Part shown: one piece after another, positions 34,859-43,014 of the stretch | How positions within the stretch are numbered: the stretch's first letter is position 1 | How the letters are laid out: every line of letters starts with the position of its first letter | Assembly (NCBI GenBank): GCA_017622795.1 | Contig: JAGAQI010000047.1 | Coordinates: 1-64,000 of the forward strand | From: Lachnospiraceae bacterium | Lineage (GTDB): Bacteria > Bacillota > Clostridia > Lachnospirales > Lachnospiraceae | DNA length: 64,000 bases | Direction of reading: 5' to 3' | Position numbers and translations under genes: made by a program | The notes under the pieces: model-generated | The model's input: only the letters and a program-made list of their open reading frames with translations | Told to the model about the DNA's origin: nothing | Database searches by the model: none

Positions 34859-35932
34859 GTGAAAAGGTATCTTTTGATTTTGACGGCTGTTGTTCTGTGT
34901 TTGGCAGCAGCCTGCAATAAGCCTTCTGTTGAACAGGAGGAAGAGTTTGCAGAGGACTATATTTTAATTGGATTTTCCCAGCTTGGTGCAGAGTCCGACT
35001 GGCGCAGCGCCAACACGGAATCCATGAAATCAACGTTCACGGCAGCTAACGGTTATGAATTAATTTTTGAAGACGGACAGCAAAAGCAGTCCAATCAGAT
35101 TACGGCAATCCGCACCTTTATCCAGCAGGAAGTTGATTATATTGTGCTGGCACCGGTTACGGAAACAGGCTGGGATACGGTGTTGCAGGAAGCAAAGGAT
35201 GCCGGAATTCCGGTGATTATTGTAGACCGTATGGTAGATGTGGATGATGAAACCCTGTTTACCAGCTGGGTTGGTTCCAACTTTGAACTGGAAGGTAAAA
35301 AGGTGACGGAATGGCTGCACCGTTATACCGAAGCATGCGGAATACAGCCGGAAGAAATTAATATTGTTAATATTCAGGGAACCATCGGAGCTTCTGCGCA
35401 AATCGGAAGAACAAAGGCCTTGGCGGATGCAGCAAAGGAACACGGCTGGAATCTGCTGGCAGAGATGACCGGAGATTTCACACAGGCGAAGGGTCGTGAG
35501 GTCATGGAATATCTGCTTGATGGGTACGATAATATTAATGTGGTTTATTGTGAAAATGACCATGAAGCTCTGGGGGCAATCGAGGCAATCGAAGCAGCAG
35601 GGAAAACAGTAGGTCCGGATATTGCAAACGGCGAAATCATGGTATTAGCTTTTGATGGTATTAACGATGAAGCAGTGGCATATTTAAAAGAGGGAAAAAT
35701 CACCTGCATTGCGGAGTGCAATCCTCTTCACGGACCAAGAGTAAAAGCAATCATTGACCAGCTGGAGGCAGGAAGAGTACCGGGAAAGCTCAACTTTGTT
35801 GAAGAAGGCTTTTCCAGCGCAGATACCACAGTGTCTTCTCTTGTGATAGACGGACAGGTATATGGAGTAACATTAGTGGAAAAAACAGAACCTGTGGCAG
35901 AGCCGGAAGTTCCGGAATCGGAGCAGGAATAA
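34859..35932 (+). CDS. Second sugar-binding lipoprotein, YtfQ-like
   Basis: A 357-aa lipoprotein (LAAACN lipobox) clearly paralogous to the binding protein at 28276: it shares ESDWRSANTESMKSTF, DYIVLAPVTETGWDTVL and NIQGTIGASAQIGRTKAL. The C-terminal tail is acidic (EPEVPESEQE). The start is GTG at 34859 with AGAAGGG upstream. It lies 29 bp after the chemoreceptor and has no transporter genes of its own, so it may feed the CUT2 transporter or present ligand to the chemoreceptor or YesM. Confidence 0.9.
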   Translation: MKRYLLILTAVVLCLAAACNKPSVEQEEEFAEDYILIGFSQLGAESDWRSANTESMKSTFTAANGYELIFEDGQQKQSNQITAIRTFIQQEVDYIVLAPVTETGWDTVLQEAKDAGIPVIIVDRMVDVDDETLFTSWVGSNFELEGKKVTEWLHRYTEACGIQPEEINIVNIQGTIGASAQIGRTKALADAAKEHGWNLLAEMTGDFTQAKGREVMEYLLDGYDNINVVYCENDHEALGAIEAIEAAGKTVGPDIANGEIMVLAFDGINDEAVAYLKEGKITCIAECNPLHGPRVKAIIDQLEAGRVPGKLNFVEEGFSSADTTVSSLVIDGQVYGVTLVEKTEPVAEPEVPESEQE

Positions 35933-35940
35933 AAGATTGG

Positions 35941-36010
35941 AAACCTTTATAAAAGGGGTGTCATAGATACGGTATGGCAGTTTCTTTTATAAAGGTTTTT
36001 ATTTTTTTTC
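35941..36010 (+). terminator. Terminator ending the xylan locus
   Basis: A perfect 15-bp stem (35941-35955 with 35984-35998; core AAACCTTTATAAAAG) followed by a long T-rich tract. Confidence 0.85.
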
Positions 36011-36087
36011 TTTTGTGATAAAATTTTTTAAAATGTTGAATCTTTTTTGAAACAGGATTCGTTATATAGAATGAGAGCAGACGGGAG

Positions 36088-36612
36088 GTGGAGAAAATCG
36101 ATTCGAAAGAAAACTTTATAAGGTTGGTCAGACAGTATCAGAATCTGGTTTTTTCCATTTGTCTTAAGCTCACCGGAGATTATTTTGCTGCTGAGGATCT
36201 GGCCCAGGAAACTTTTCTTTCTGCTTACCGCCATATAGAGCAGTTTGACGGACAGGAAGAAAAAGCGTGGCTGTGCCGCATCGCAAGTAATAAATGTGTG
36301 GATTACCTGCGGAAGGCGGAACGGAGAGCAGTTCCTGTATCGGAAGAAGAATTTCCGGAGCAGGTTAGCGCACCGCAGGAAGAACCTCTTAGCCGGGTTC
36401 TGAATCAGGAACTTCTTGCGGAGGTTGTAGCAGCTTGCCAAGAGTTAAAACCACCATACCGGGAGGTGGCGGAGGCTCATTTTGTCCGGGGAAAGCCGGC
36501 AGCAGAAATTGCAGAAGAAACCGGAACCGGTATCAATACCGTAAAAACACACATCCGTCGGGCAAGGGAATTGCTCAAAAAATCATTGGGAAAGGAGCTG
36601 CTGGGAGAATGA
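36088..36612 (+). CDS. ECF-type RNA polymerase sigma factor
   Basis: A 174-aa sigma-70 family protein of ECF type. Region 2 reads FIRLVRQYQNLVFSICLKL and DYFAAEDLAQETFLSAYRHI; region 4 reads AEIAEETGTGINTVKTHIRRARELL. It would direct transcription after release from the anti-sigma factor encoded next; the stop overlaps that gene's start (ATGA). The start is uncertain. The GTG at 36088 overlaps GGGAGG itself. The ribosome site instead points to codon ATC at 36097-36099, where relatives would be expected to have ATG (then DSKENF). Confidence 0.9.
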   Translation: MEKIDSKENFIRLVRQYQNLVFSICLKLTGDYFAAEDLAQETFLSAYRHIEQFDGQEEKAWLCRIASNKCVDYLRKAERRAVPVSEEEFPEQVSAPQEEPLSRVLNQELLAEVVAACQELKPPYREVAEAHFVRGKPAAEIAEETGTGINTVKTHIRRARELLKKSLGKELLGE

Positions 36613-37097
36613 TAGAAAAGTTAAATTACATATCGGATGACGAACTGGAACGCCTGATACATTACGTAGAGCAGGAAGAGCTGGTAGCAGCACCTCCTGA
36701 TTTGATGGAACACATTTTGGAAGCGATAGAATTATCAATGCCGATGACTCCGGTAAAAAATAGCAGGACGAAGAAAAAAGAGTTCACGGCGTACTGTTTC
36801 AGGGTGATTACCTCTGTGGCAGCAGCGGTGGCGCTGGTGTTCTTGTTGCCACATCTGACGGAGTGGATGAATTTAAACGGAACGGTATCCTCAGAGCTTT
36901 TCTCTAAGAGCGAAGTTGTGCAGACAGTACCGAGCAAAGAAGAGATAGTGTCAACCAACGCTGTGCCAAGGAAAGAAGAGGTAGTGGCGGAGAAAACGGT
37001 GCCAAGGAAAGAAGAAGTGTTAGATGACACCGGATTTTTTGAAAAGGTAATCAGTGACACTGCAGAATGGTTGAAAAAAGAGAAAAACAGGGAATGA
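36609..37097 (+). CDS. Transmembrane anti-sigma factor candidate
   Basis: A 162-aa protein overlapping the sigma gene by 4 bp (ATGA). The first 65 residues are charged and probably bind the sigma factor. One membrane helix follows (VITSVAAAVALVFLLPHL). The extracellular part has three imperfect repeats: VPSKEEIV, VPRKEEVV and VPRKEEVL. It is not identical to any anti-sigma family I can name, so the role is inferred from the operon and topology. GGGAG precedes the ATG. Confidence 0.8.
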   Translation: MIEKLNYISDDELERLIHYVEQEELVAAPPDLMEHILEAIELSMPMTPVKNSRTKKKEFTAYCFRVITSVAAAVALVFLLPHLTEWMNLNGTVSSELFSKSEVVQTVPSKEEIVSTNAVPRKEEVVAEKTVPRKEEVLDDTGFFEKVISDTAEWLKKEKNRE

Positions 37098-37134
37098 CAT
37101 GTTACTAACTAATATTAAACATAGGGAGGTTCTT

Positions 37135-37665
37135 ATGAAACAACAGAAAAAGAGCAAATTTTTTACTTTTATATTTTCCTTTATTCCGGGAGCAGCGGAA
37201 ATGTACATGGGCTTTATGAGGCAGGGCGTTAGCCTTATGGCAGTTTTTGCCCTGAGTATTGTAGGCATGGCATGCAGCTTACAAGCGCTTTTTTGTCCGG
37301 TAATGATTTTAGTCTGGTTTTATGGCTTCTTCCATGCCAGAAATATTGCCGCATTATCAGAGGATAATTTTATGGCACTTTCTGATTCTTTTATTTGGGA
37401 AGGACTCATGGAAGAAAAAGGATTCAAGATTTCCAGTCCGACCATCCGCAAGTGGGCCGCAGGCTTTCTTATTGTGATTGGTGCAGGCCTTTTATGGGAT
37501 AACCTTTCAGGTATCGCTTATAATCTGATTCCGAACCGATACTGGGATCTAATCTATCCGATTGTGAACCGCATTCCGGAAGTAGTCATTGCAGTGTTGA
37601 TTATCATTATCGGTTTCAAACTGATTGCTGGCAAAAAGGAGGAACTCCATGGAGACGAAAGATAA
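37135..37665 (+). CDS. Multi-pass membrane protein in the ECF sigma operon
   Basis: A 176-aa protein with four or five hydrophobic segments (ALSIVGMACSLQALFCPVMILVWFYGFFH split in two; WAAGFLIVIGAGLLW; VVIAVLIIIIGFKLIAG). The N-terminal FSFIPGAAEMYMGFMRQG resembles TM2-type small membrane domains. The start at 37135 has GGGAGG upstream. Function unknown; it may be part of an envelope-stress system with the sigma/anti-sigma pair. Confidence 0.78.
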   Translation: MKQQKKSKFFTFIFSFIPGAAEMYMGFMRQGVSLMAVFALSIVGMACSLQALFCPVMILVWFYGFFHARNIAALSEDNFMALSDSFIWEGLMEEKGFKISSPTIRKWAAGFLIVIGAGLLWDNLSGIAYNLIPNRYWDLIYPIVNRIPEVVIAVLIIIIGFKLIAGKKEELHGDER

Positions 37666-37978
37666 TGCTGTAACAACGTACCGTTCCCACCGGGTGGGTT
37701 CTGTAACTGCAGGCATCAGCATGATAGGGTACGGCGTGATGTTTTTACTCCATCTGTTCTTTGACATGGTGGAGTATCAGATGATGTTTTCCCTGTGGCC
37801 GGTGATGCTGATTTTACTGGGGTTGGAGTTGCTGATTTCCAACTTTTCCACAAAAAAGATTGTGTATGATAAAGCAGCAATATTTCTGCTGATTTTGATG
37901 ACTTTCTTTGCTATTGGCATGGCGGTGGTGGATTTGTGCTTCCGCTGGGCAGAGCTTCAGATGTGGAGATATTATTAG
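37649..37978 (+). CDS. Small membrane protein, LiaI/LiaF-like transmembrane type
   Basis: A 109-aa protein with four hydrophobic stretches (SVTAGISMIGYGVMFLLHLF, FSLWPVMLILLGLELLIS, AAIFLLILMTFFAIGMAVV). Its pattern of paired helices resembles the N-terminal membrane part of LiaF-type cell-envelope proteins, a weak likeness. AAAGGAGG lies inside the end of the previous gene, and the start overlaps it by 17 bp, so translation is coupled. It is the last gene of the sigma operon. Confidence 0.75.
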   Translation: METKDNAVTTYRSHRVGSVTAGISMIGYGVMFLLHLFFDMVEYQMMFSLWPVMLILLGLELLISNFSTKKIVYDKAAIFLLILMTFFAIGMAVVDLCFRWAELQMWRYY

Positions 37979-38035
37979 TTTGACAAGCTGACAGAGCATC
38001 ACTTTAATGAATTACAGAATTTTTGTGAAAAAGTA

Positions 38036-38064
38036 TTGACAAAAAAAGGAAAATAATATATAAC
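38036..38064 (+). promoter_or_regulatory. Promoter of the polyamine operon
   Basis: A perfect TTGACA (38036-38041), 17-bp spacer and TATAAC (38059-38064). The RNA would begin near 38071, giving a leader of about 350 nt. Confidence 0.85.
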
Positions 38065-38070
38065 TTAATT

Positions 38071-38400
38071 CGGAAAAGAAAACTGAGATTCAGAGTCTTT
38101 CCTTTATTGATTGAGTTAAAAGCTCAAATTTTATAAGTTGGTTACTTTATAACCGAAATGCGTTTTATGACGCAGACTTGTGAAACGGTCAATAAGAGTA
38201 GTAAAAGTATTGTTGCTATATAGACTCTGAGAATCCTGTATCCGCTCCGGTTTGATTGTGGGCAAATAGTTTTTATTTGCCGTACAATGTGATAGTTGTA
38301 TTTGTGTGCTTCGGCATACGTGGAGATAGTTTGATATTGTTTTGGATTAATGATTAATGGACGCAAGCTGTGTGTAGACGCAGCCTGCGTCTTTTTATTT
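38071..38400 (+). ncRNA. Long structured leader RNA of the polyamine operon (candidate riboswitch)
   Basis: A multi-branched fold is visible. A long-range helix joins 38087-38098 with 38222-38235 (CAGAGTCT/AGACTCTG and GATT/AATC around a 2-nt bulge). It encloses hairpins at 38111-38127 (TTGAG/CTCAA), 38140-38154 (GGTTA/TAACC) and 38159-38174 (TGCGT/ACGCA). Next come a hairpin at 38261-38281 (GGCAAATA/TATTTGCC), a UUCG-capped hairpin at 38304-38319, and a terminator at 38360-38400 just before the ribosome site. I do not recognise a T-box, SAM, lysine, cobalamin, guanidine or other class. It fits a transcription-attenuating sensor, perhaps for a polyamine or arginine. Confidence 0.7.
38360..38400 (+). 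terminator. Leader attenuator terminator before speA
   Basis: GACGCA and GCTG (38360-38370, one bulged A) pair with CAGC and TGCGTC (38381-38391), followed by TTTTTATTTT. It lies 24 bp before the speA start, so it must be bypassed for operon expression. Confidence 0.85.
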
Positions 38401-38423
38401 TATCAGAACAAGAGAGGTGTCCT

Positions 38424-39881
38424 ATGAGTGAAAAAACAATCGTTGACCAATCCAGAGCCCCGATTTATGAGGCATTACAAAATTTCAGACAAATGCGGGT
38501 TGTTCCCTTTGACGTGCCGGGGCATAAGCATGGCAAAGGAAATCCAGAGCTGACGGAGTTTTTAGGGGAACAGTGCGTTGGTATCGACGTAAACAGTATG
38601 AAACCGTTAGATAATTTGTGCCATCCGGTGTCTGTCATTCATGAGGCAGAGATGCTGGCAGCAGATGCCTTTGGTGCAGCCCATGCCTTCCTTATGGTAG
38701 GCGGAACCACCAGCTCGGTGCAGAGCATGGTGTTATCCACTTGTAAACGGGGAGATAAAATTATTCTGCCGAGAAATGTACACCGAAGTGTTATCAATGC
38801 CTTGGTGCTTTGCGGCGCCATTCCGGTGTATGTAAATCCGGAGGTGGACTGCCGTTTGGGAATTTCCCTCGGTATGCAGAGAGAGCAGGTGGCAAAGGCC
38901 ATTGCGGAACATCCGGATGCCGTGGCTGTGTTTGTAAATAATCCGACTTATTACGGCGTGTGCAGTGACCTGCGGACGATTGTAAAAATGGCCCACGATG
39001 CGGGCATGTATTGTCTGGCAGATGAGGCTCACGGTACTCACTTTTACTTTGGAGAAGGAATGCCGGTGTCGGCCATGGCGGCAGGTGCCGATATGGCAGC
39101 AGTCTCCATGCATAAAAGCGGCGGCAGCCTGACCCAGTCCAGCCTGCTTCTTATCGGACCGCGGATGAATGTGGGACATGTGCGTCAGATTATCAACCTG
39201 ACCCAGACCACCTCCGGCAGCTATCTTTTGATGTCCAGTCTTGATATCAGTCGCAGAAACCTGGTGCAGCGGGGCAAGCAGGTTTTTAAAAAGGTGATTG
39301 AGATGGCGGAGTATGCAAGGGAAGAAATCAATGCAATCGGCGGGTACTATGCCTTTGGCAGAGAGCTGATTAACGGTAACTCCATTTATGATTTTGACCC
39401 GACCAAGCTCAGTGTCCACACCCGTGACATTGGGCTGGCGGGCATTGAAGTGTACGACCTGCTCCGGGATGAATATGACATTCAAATTGAGTTTGGTGAC
39501 ATCGGAAATATTTTAGCCTATCTTTCCATCGGGGACCGCCCGCAGGAGCTGGAACGATTGGTAAGTGCTTTGGCGGAAATACGCCGCAGATTCCAGTTAG
39601 ACGGAAGCGGATTGCTTAGTCAGGAGTACATAGACCCTGAGGTGGTATTAAGTCCGCAGGAGGCCTTCTACGCGGCGAAACGGAGCATTCCGTTAAAGGA
39701 TAGTGCCGGCATGGTCTGTAGTGAGTTTGTTATGTGTTATCCGCCGGGAATCCCGATTCTGGCGCCGGGAGAGCGCATCACGCAGGATATTCTGGATTAC
39801 ATAGAATATGCAAAAGTGAAGGGTTGTTCCCTGACCGGTCCGGAGGATCCGGAGATTTTGAATATCAACGTGCTTGTATAA
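38424..39881 (+). CDS. speA: Arginine decarboxylase, aspartate-aminotransferase-fold type
   Basis: A 485-aa PLP enzyme of the Orn/Lys/Arg decarboxylase family, the short Bacillus SpeA type. It has FDVPGHKHGKG at the N-terminus, VGGTTSSVQSMVLS, the PLP-contact Asp in CLADEAHGTHFYF and the Schiff-base Lys in SMHKSGGSLTQSS. The next-but-one gene is an agmatinase, which argues for arginine (to agmatine) over lysine or ornithine. The start at 38424 has AGAGAGGTG upstream. It is the first gene of the polyamine operon. Confidence 0.92.
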   Translation: MSEKTIVDQSRAPIYEALQNFRQMRVVPFDVPGHKHGKGNPELTEFLGEQCVGIDVNSMKPLDNLCHPVSVIHEAEMLAADAFGAAHAFLMVGGTTSSVQSMVLSTCKRGDKIILPRNVHRSVINALVLCGAIPVYVNPEVDCRLGISLGMQREQVAKAIAEHPDAVAVFVNNPTYYGVCSDLRTIVKMAHDAGMYCLADEAHGTHFYFGEGMPVSAMAAGADMAAVSMHKSGGSLTQSSLLLIGPRMNVGHVRQIINLTQTTSGSYLLMSSLDISRRNLVQRGKQVFKKVIEMAEYAREEINAIGGYYAFGRELINGNSIYDFDPTKLSVHTRDIGLAGIEVYDLLRDEYDIQIEFGDIGNILAYLSIGDRPQELERLVSALAEIRRRFQLDGSGLLSQEYIDPEVVLSPQEAFYAAKRSIPLKDSAGMVCSEFVMCYPPGIPILAPGERITQDILDYIEYAKVKGCSLTGPEDPEILNINVLV

Positions 39882-39926
39882 GGCCGTGATATGGCAACGA
39901 AATTACAGGCAGAAAGGAGAAAGAAC

Positions 39927-40796
39927 ATGGATTTATGGTTTAGTGAATTTCATGCCCCGGATGTAAAACACAGTATCCGGGTGAACCGGCATTTGTATTC
40001 CGGTAAAAGTGAATTCCAGCAGATAGATATTTTTGAAACTCCGGAGTTCGGCAAGGTGCTGACGCTGGACGGCAATGTTATGCTGACGGAGCGGGATGAA
40101 TTTATATATGACGAAATGATTACCCATGTGCCGATGTCGGTGCATCCGAAGGTAAGGGATGTGCTGGTCATCGGTGCGGGAGACGGCGGAGTGGTAAAGG
40201 AGCTGGCGCGGTACGAAAGTATCGAGCGGATTGATTTGGTGGAAATGGACCCTCAGGTAATTGAGGCCTGTCGGACTTACTTGCCGGAAAATGCCAGCCG
40301 TCTGGACGACAGCCGGGTACATATCACCTATGACAATGCCCTGCGGTTTATCCGGCGTTGCAGCAACTGTTATGATTTGATTATTGTGGATTCCAATGAC
40401 CCCTTCGGCCCGTCGGAAGGCTACTTTACAAAGGAGTTTTACGGCATCTGTTTTAACGCCCTGAAGGAAGACGGTATCATGGTTAACCAGCAGGGAAGCC
40501 CGTTTTACAAGCACGATGCGGAAGCGATGCAGAGAAGCCACAAACGGATTGTATCCACGTTTCCTATCAGCCGCGTATATCAGGCCCACATTCCGACCTA
40601 TGCGGCGGGCTACTGGCTGTTCGGCTTTGCCAGTAAAAAGTATCATCCGGTGGATGATTTTGATGCCAAAAAATGGAAGAATCTGCATTTAAGAACGAGA
40701 TATTACACCACGAAGCTGCACATCGGTTCCTTTTATCTGCCGGCGTATCTGGAGGAGATGCTGGAGGAAGTGGAACAGGAAAACTGCTGTAAATAG
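39927..40796 (+). CDS. speE: Spermidine synthase family aminopropyltransferase
   Basis: A 289-aa protein of normal SpeE length. It has the decarboxylated-AdoMet site GAGDGGVVKELAR, LVEMDPQVIEACR, and DSNDPFGPSEGYF with the putrescine-side Asp. It would transfer aminopropyl groups to putrescine. No AdoMet decarboxylase gene (speD) is in the window, while a complete carboxyspermidine route follows in the same operon, so the true substrate is worth checking. The start at 39927 has AAAGGAGAAAG upstream. Confidence 0.9.
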   Translation: MDLWFSEFHAPDVKHSIRVNRHLYSGKSEFQQIDIFETPEFGKVLTLDGNVMLTERDEFIYDEMITHVPMSVHPKVRDVLVIGAGDGGVVKELARYESIERIDLVEMDPQVIEACRTYLPENASRLDDSRVHITYDNALRFIRRCSNCYDLIIVDSNDPFGPSEGYFTKEFYGICFNALKEDGIMVNQQGSPFYKHDAEAMQRSHKRIVSTFPISRVYQAHIPTYAAGYWLFGFASKKYHPVDDFDAKKWKNLHLRTRYYTTKLHIGSFYLPAYLEEMLEEVEQENCCK

Positions 40797-40820
40797 GCAG
40801 GTTTTGGAAAGGAGAAGTAC

Positions 40821-41678
40821 ATGCTTAGTAAAAACATAGAGACCTTTATCGGGTGCGATTCGGAATATGAGGAGGCGCAGATTGTTCTGTTCGGTGCGCC
40901 CTTTGACTCCACGACAAGTTTTCGTCCGGGGGCAAGATTCGGTTCTTCTGCCATGCGGCACGAAAGCTTCGGTCTGGAGACCTACAGCCCGTATCAGGAT
41001 AAGGATTTGACGGACTGCAAAGTATTTGATTCCGGGGATTTGGAGCTTTGCTTTGGCAGTGCAGAAAGTGCATTGAAAGATATTGAAGACCGGACAGAAC
41101 AGATTTTATCCGACGGAAAGCTGCCGCTGCTTCTTGGCGGTGAGCATCTGGTAACCTTGGGAGCTGTCCGGGCAATGGCAGAGCGCTATCCGGAGTTACA
41201 TATCATACATTTTGATGCCCACGCAGATTTGCGTGAGGACTATCTGGGTGCACGCTTCAGCCACGCCTGCGTCATGCGGCGATGCTTTGAGCTGCTGGGA
41301 GAGAACCGCATCCACCAGTTTTGTATCCGCAGCGGAGAACGGGCCGAGTTTGAGTTTGCAAAACAGCATACCGACATGCACAAGTTCGGATTCCACGGCC
41401 TTACGGAACTGGTAAGAGAGCTCCGGGAGAATAACAAGCCGGTTTATGTTACGATTGATTTGGATTGCCTGGATCCTTCGGTTTTTCCGGGAACAGGCAC
41501 TCCTGAGGCCGGCGGCGTTACCTTTATACAGCTGTTAGACGCCATCCGCCAGGTGGCAACGGCAACGGTTGTGGGAGCAGATGTGAATGAACTGGCGCCG
41601 ATGCTGGATGCCAGCAGCGTATCTACGGCAACAGCATGTAAAGTGTTGCGGGAACTGTTGCTGGCGCTATGCAAGTAA
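40821..41678 (+). CDS. speB: Agmatinase (ureohydrolase family)
   Basis: A 285-aa dimanganese enzyme that hydrolyses agmatine to putrescine and urea. The metal ligands are in LLGGEHLV, HFDAHADLRED and TIDLDCLDPS, and the GTPEAGG signature follows. The length fits agmatinase. AAAGGAG precedes the ATG, 24 bp after speE. Confidence 0.93.
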   Translation: MLSKNIETFIGCDSEYEEAQIVLFGAPFDSTTSFRPGARFGSSAMRHESFGLETYSPYQDKDLTDCKVFDSGDLELCFGSAESALKDIEDRTEQILSDGKLPLLLGGEHLVTLGAVRAMAERYPELHIIHFDAHADLREDYLGARFSHACVMRRCFELLGENRIHQFCIRSGERAEFEFAKQHTDMHKFGFHGLTELVRELRENNKPVYVTIDLDCLDPSVFPGTGTPEAGGVTFIQLLDAIRQVATATVVGADVNELAPMLDASSVSTATACKVLRELLLALCK

Positions 41679-41754
41679 GGTGGTTACGCGAAGATATTTT
41701 GTAAGTGTATATAGAGTAGTGTAATAAGTTTGGAGAAAGAAGGAGAATGCAACA

Positions 41755-43014
41755 ATGAGCAGAGTATTAGTAATCGGCTGCGGTGGCGTAGCAAATGTAG
41801 CAATCAGAAAATGCTGTCAGGTAAGTGAGGTGTTCACCGAGCTTTGTATCGCCAGCCGAACCAAGGAAAAGTGTGATGCCCTGGCAAACGATTTAGAAGG
41901 AAAAACAAAGACAAAAATTACAACCGCACAGGTAGACGCGGATGATGTACAGCAGGTAATTGATTTAATCAAGTCCTATCAACCGGATTTAGTAATGAAT
42001 ATTGCCCTGCCGTATCAGGATTTAACTATTATGGATGCCTGCCTTGCCTGCGGTGTCAACTATATGGATACTGCAAATTATGAGCCGGAGGATACGGAAG
42101 ACCCTGAGTGGCGTGCTATTTATGAAAAGCGCTGTAAAGAAGCCGGATTTTCCGCGTACTTTGATTACAGCTGGCAGTGGGCTTACCGGGAAAAGTTTGA
42201 GAAAGCAGGTCTTACCGCACTGCTTGGCTGCGGCTTTGACCCGGGTGTTACCCAGGCATACTGTGCTTATGCAAAGAAGCATGAGTTTGATACCATCGAT
42301 ACCATTGATATTTTGGACTGCAACGGCGGCGACCACGGGTATCCGTTTGCTACCAACTTTAATCCGGAGGTAAACCTTCGTGAGGTTTCCGCACCGGGCA
42401 GTTACTGGGAGGATGGCCACTGGGTGGAGATTCCTGCCATGAGCATCAAAAGAGAGTATAACTTTGACTGTGTAGGAGACAAGGACATGTACCTGCTGCA
42501 TCATGAGGAAATCGAGTCCCTGGCGCTAAATATTCCGGAGGTAAAGAGAATCCGTTTCTTTATGACCTTTGGACAGAGTTATCTGACCCATATGAAGTGT
42601 CTGGAAAACGTAGGTATGCTTTCCACCACACCAATTGAGTTTGAAGGTCACGAAATTGTGCCGATTAAGTTTTTGAAGGCACTTCTTCCGGACCCTGCAA
42701 GCCTTGGACCACGTACCCACGGCAAGACCAACATCGGCTGCATCTTTACCGGCAAGAAGGACGGCAAAGATAAGACCTATTATATTTATAACGTGTGTGA
42801 CCATCAGGAATGCTACAAGGAAGTACAGAGCCAGGCTATCAGCTATACCACCGGTGTTCCGGCCATGTGCGGCGCTCTGATGCTGCTTACCGGCAAATGG
42901 AATAAGGCAGGCGTATATACTGTGGAAGAATTTGATCCGGACCCATTCCTGGATGCTCTGGACAAGTATGGGTTACCGCGGAAAGAAAATTTCAATCCGG
43001 AGCTGGTGGACTAA
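41755..43014 (+). CDS. Carboxy(nor)spermidine synthase (saccharopine-dehydrogenase-like)
   Basis: A 419-aa NADPH-dependent enzyme. It has a Rossmann motif VLVIGCGGVANVAIRKC at the start and FDYSWQWAYREKFEKAGLTALLGCGFDPGVTQ (split by family consensus) in the middle. It condenses putrescine, or diaminopropane, with aspartate semialdehyde to make carboxyspermidine. The next gene is the matching decarboxylase, which supports this over saccharopine dehydrogenase. AAGAAGGAG precedes the ATG. Its stop shares one base with the next start (TAATG). Confidence 0.92.
   Translation: MSRVLVIGCGGVANVAIRKCCQVSEVFTELCIASRTKEKCDALANDLEGKTKTKITTAQVDADDVQQVIDLIKSYQPDLVMNIALPYQDLTIMDACLACGVNYMDTANYEPEDTEDPEWRAIYEKRCKEAGFSAYFDYSWQWAYREKFEKAGLTALLGCGFDPGVTQAYCAYAKKHEFDTIDTIDILDCNGGDHGYPFATNFNPEVNLREVSAPGSYWEDGHWVEIPAMSIKREYNFDCVGDKDMYLLHHEEIESLALNIPEVKRIRFFMTFGQSYLTHMKCLENVGMLSTTPIEFEGHEIVPIKFLKALLPDPASLGPRTHGKTNIGCIFTGKKDGKDKTYYIYNVCDHQECYKEVQSQAISYTTGVPAMCGALMLLTGKWNKAGVYTVEEFDPDPFLDALDKYGLPRKENFNPELVD

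Noticed and set aside
38071..38400. T-box in the polyamine leader
   Set aside because: No GGTGG-type antiterminator sequence or specifier-loop pattern is visible, unlike the clear T-box at 11957-12243.
38733..39485. A 250-codon minus-strand frame inside speA
   Set aside because: Antisense shadow of a well-supported PLP enzyme; no homology signals.
41755..43014. Saccharopine dehydrogenase for lysine metabolism
   Set aside because: Overlap with nspC and the putrescine-producing genes upstream favour carboxyspermidine synthase.
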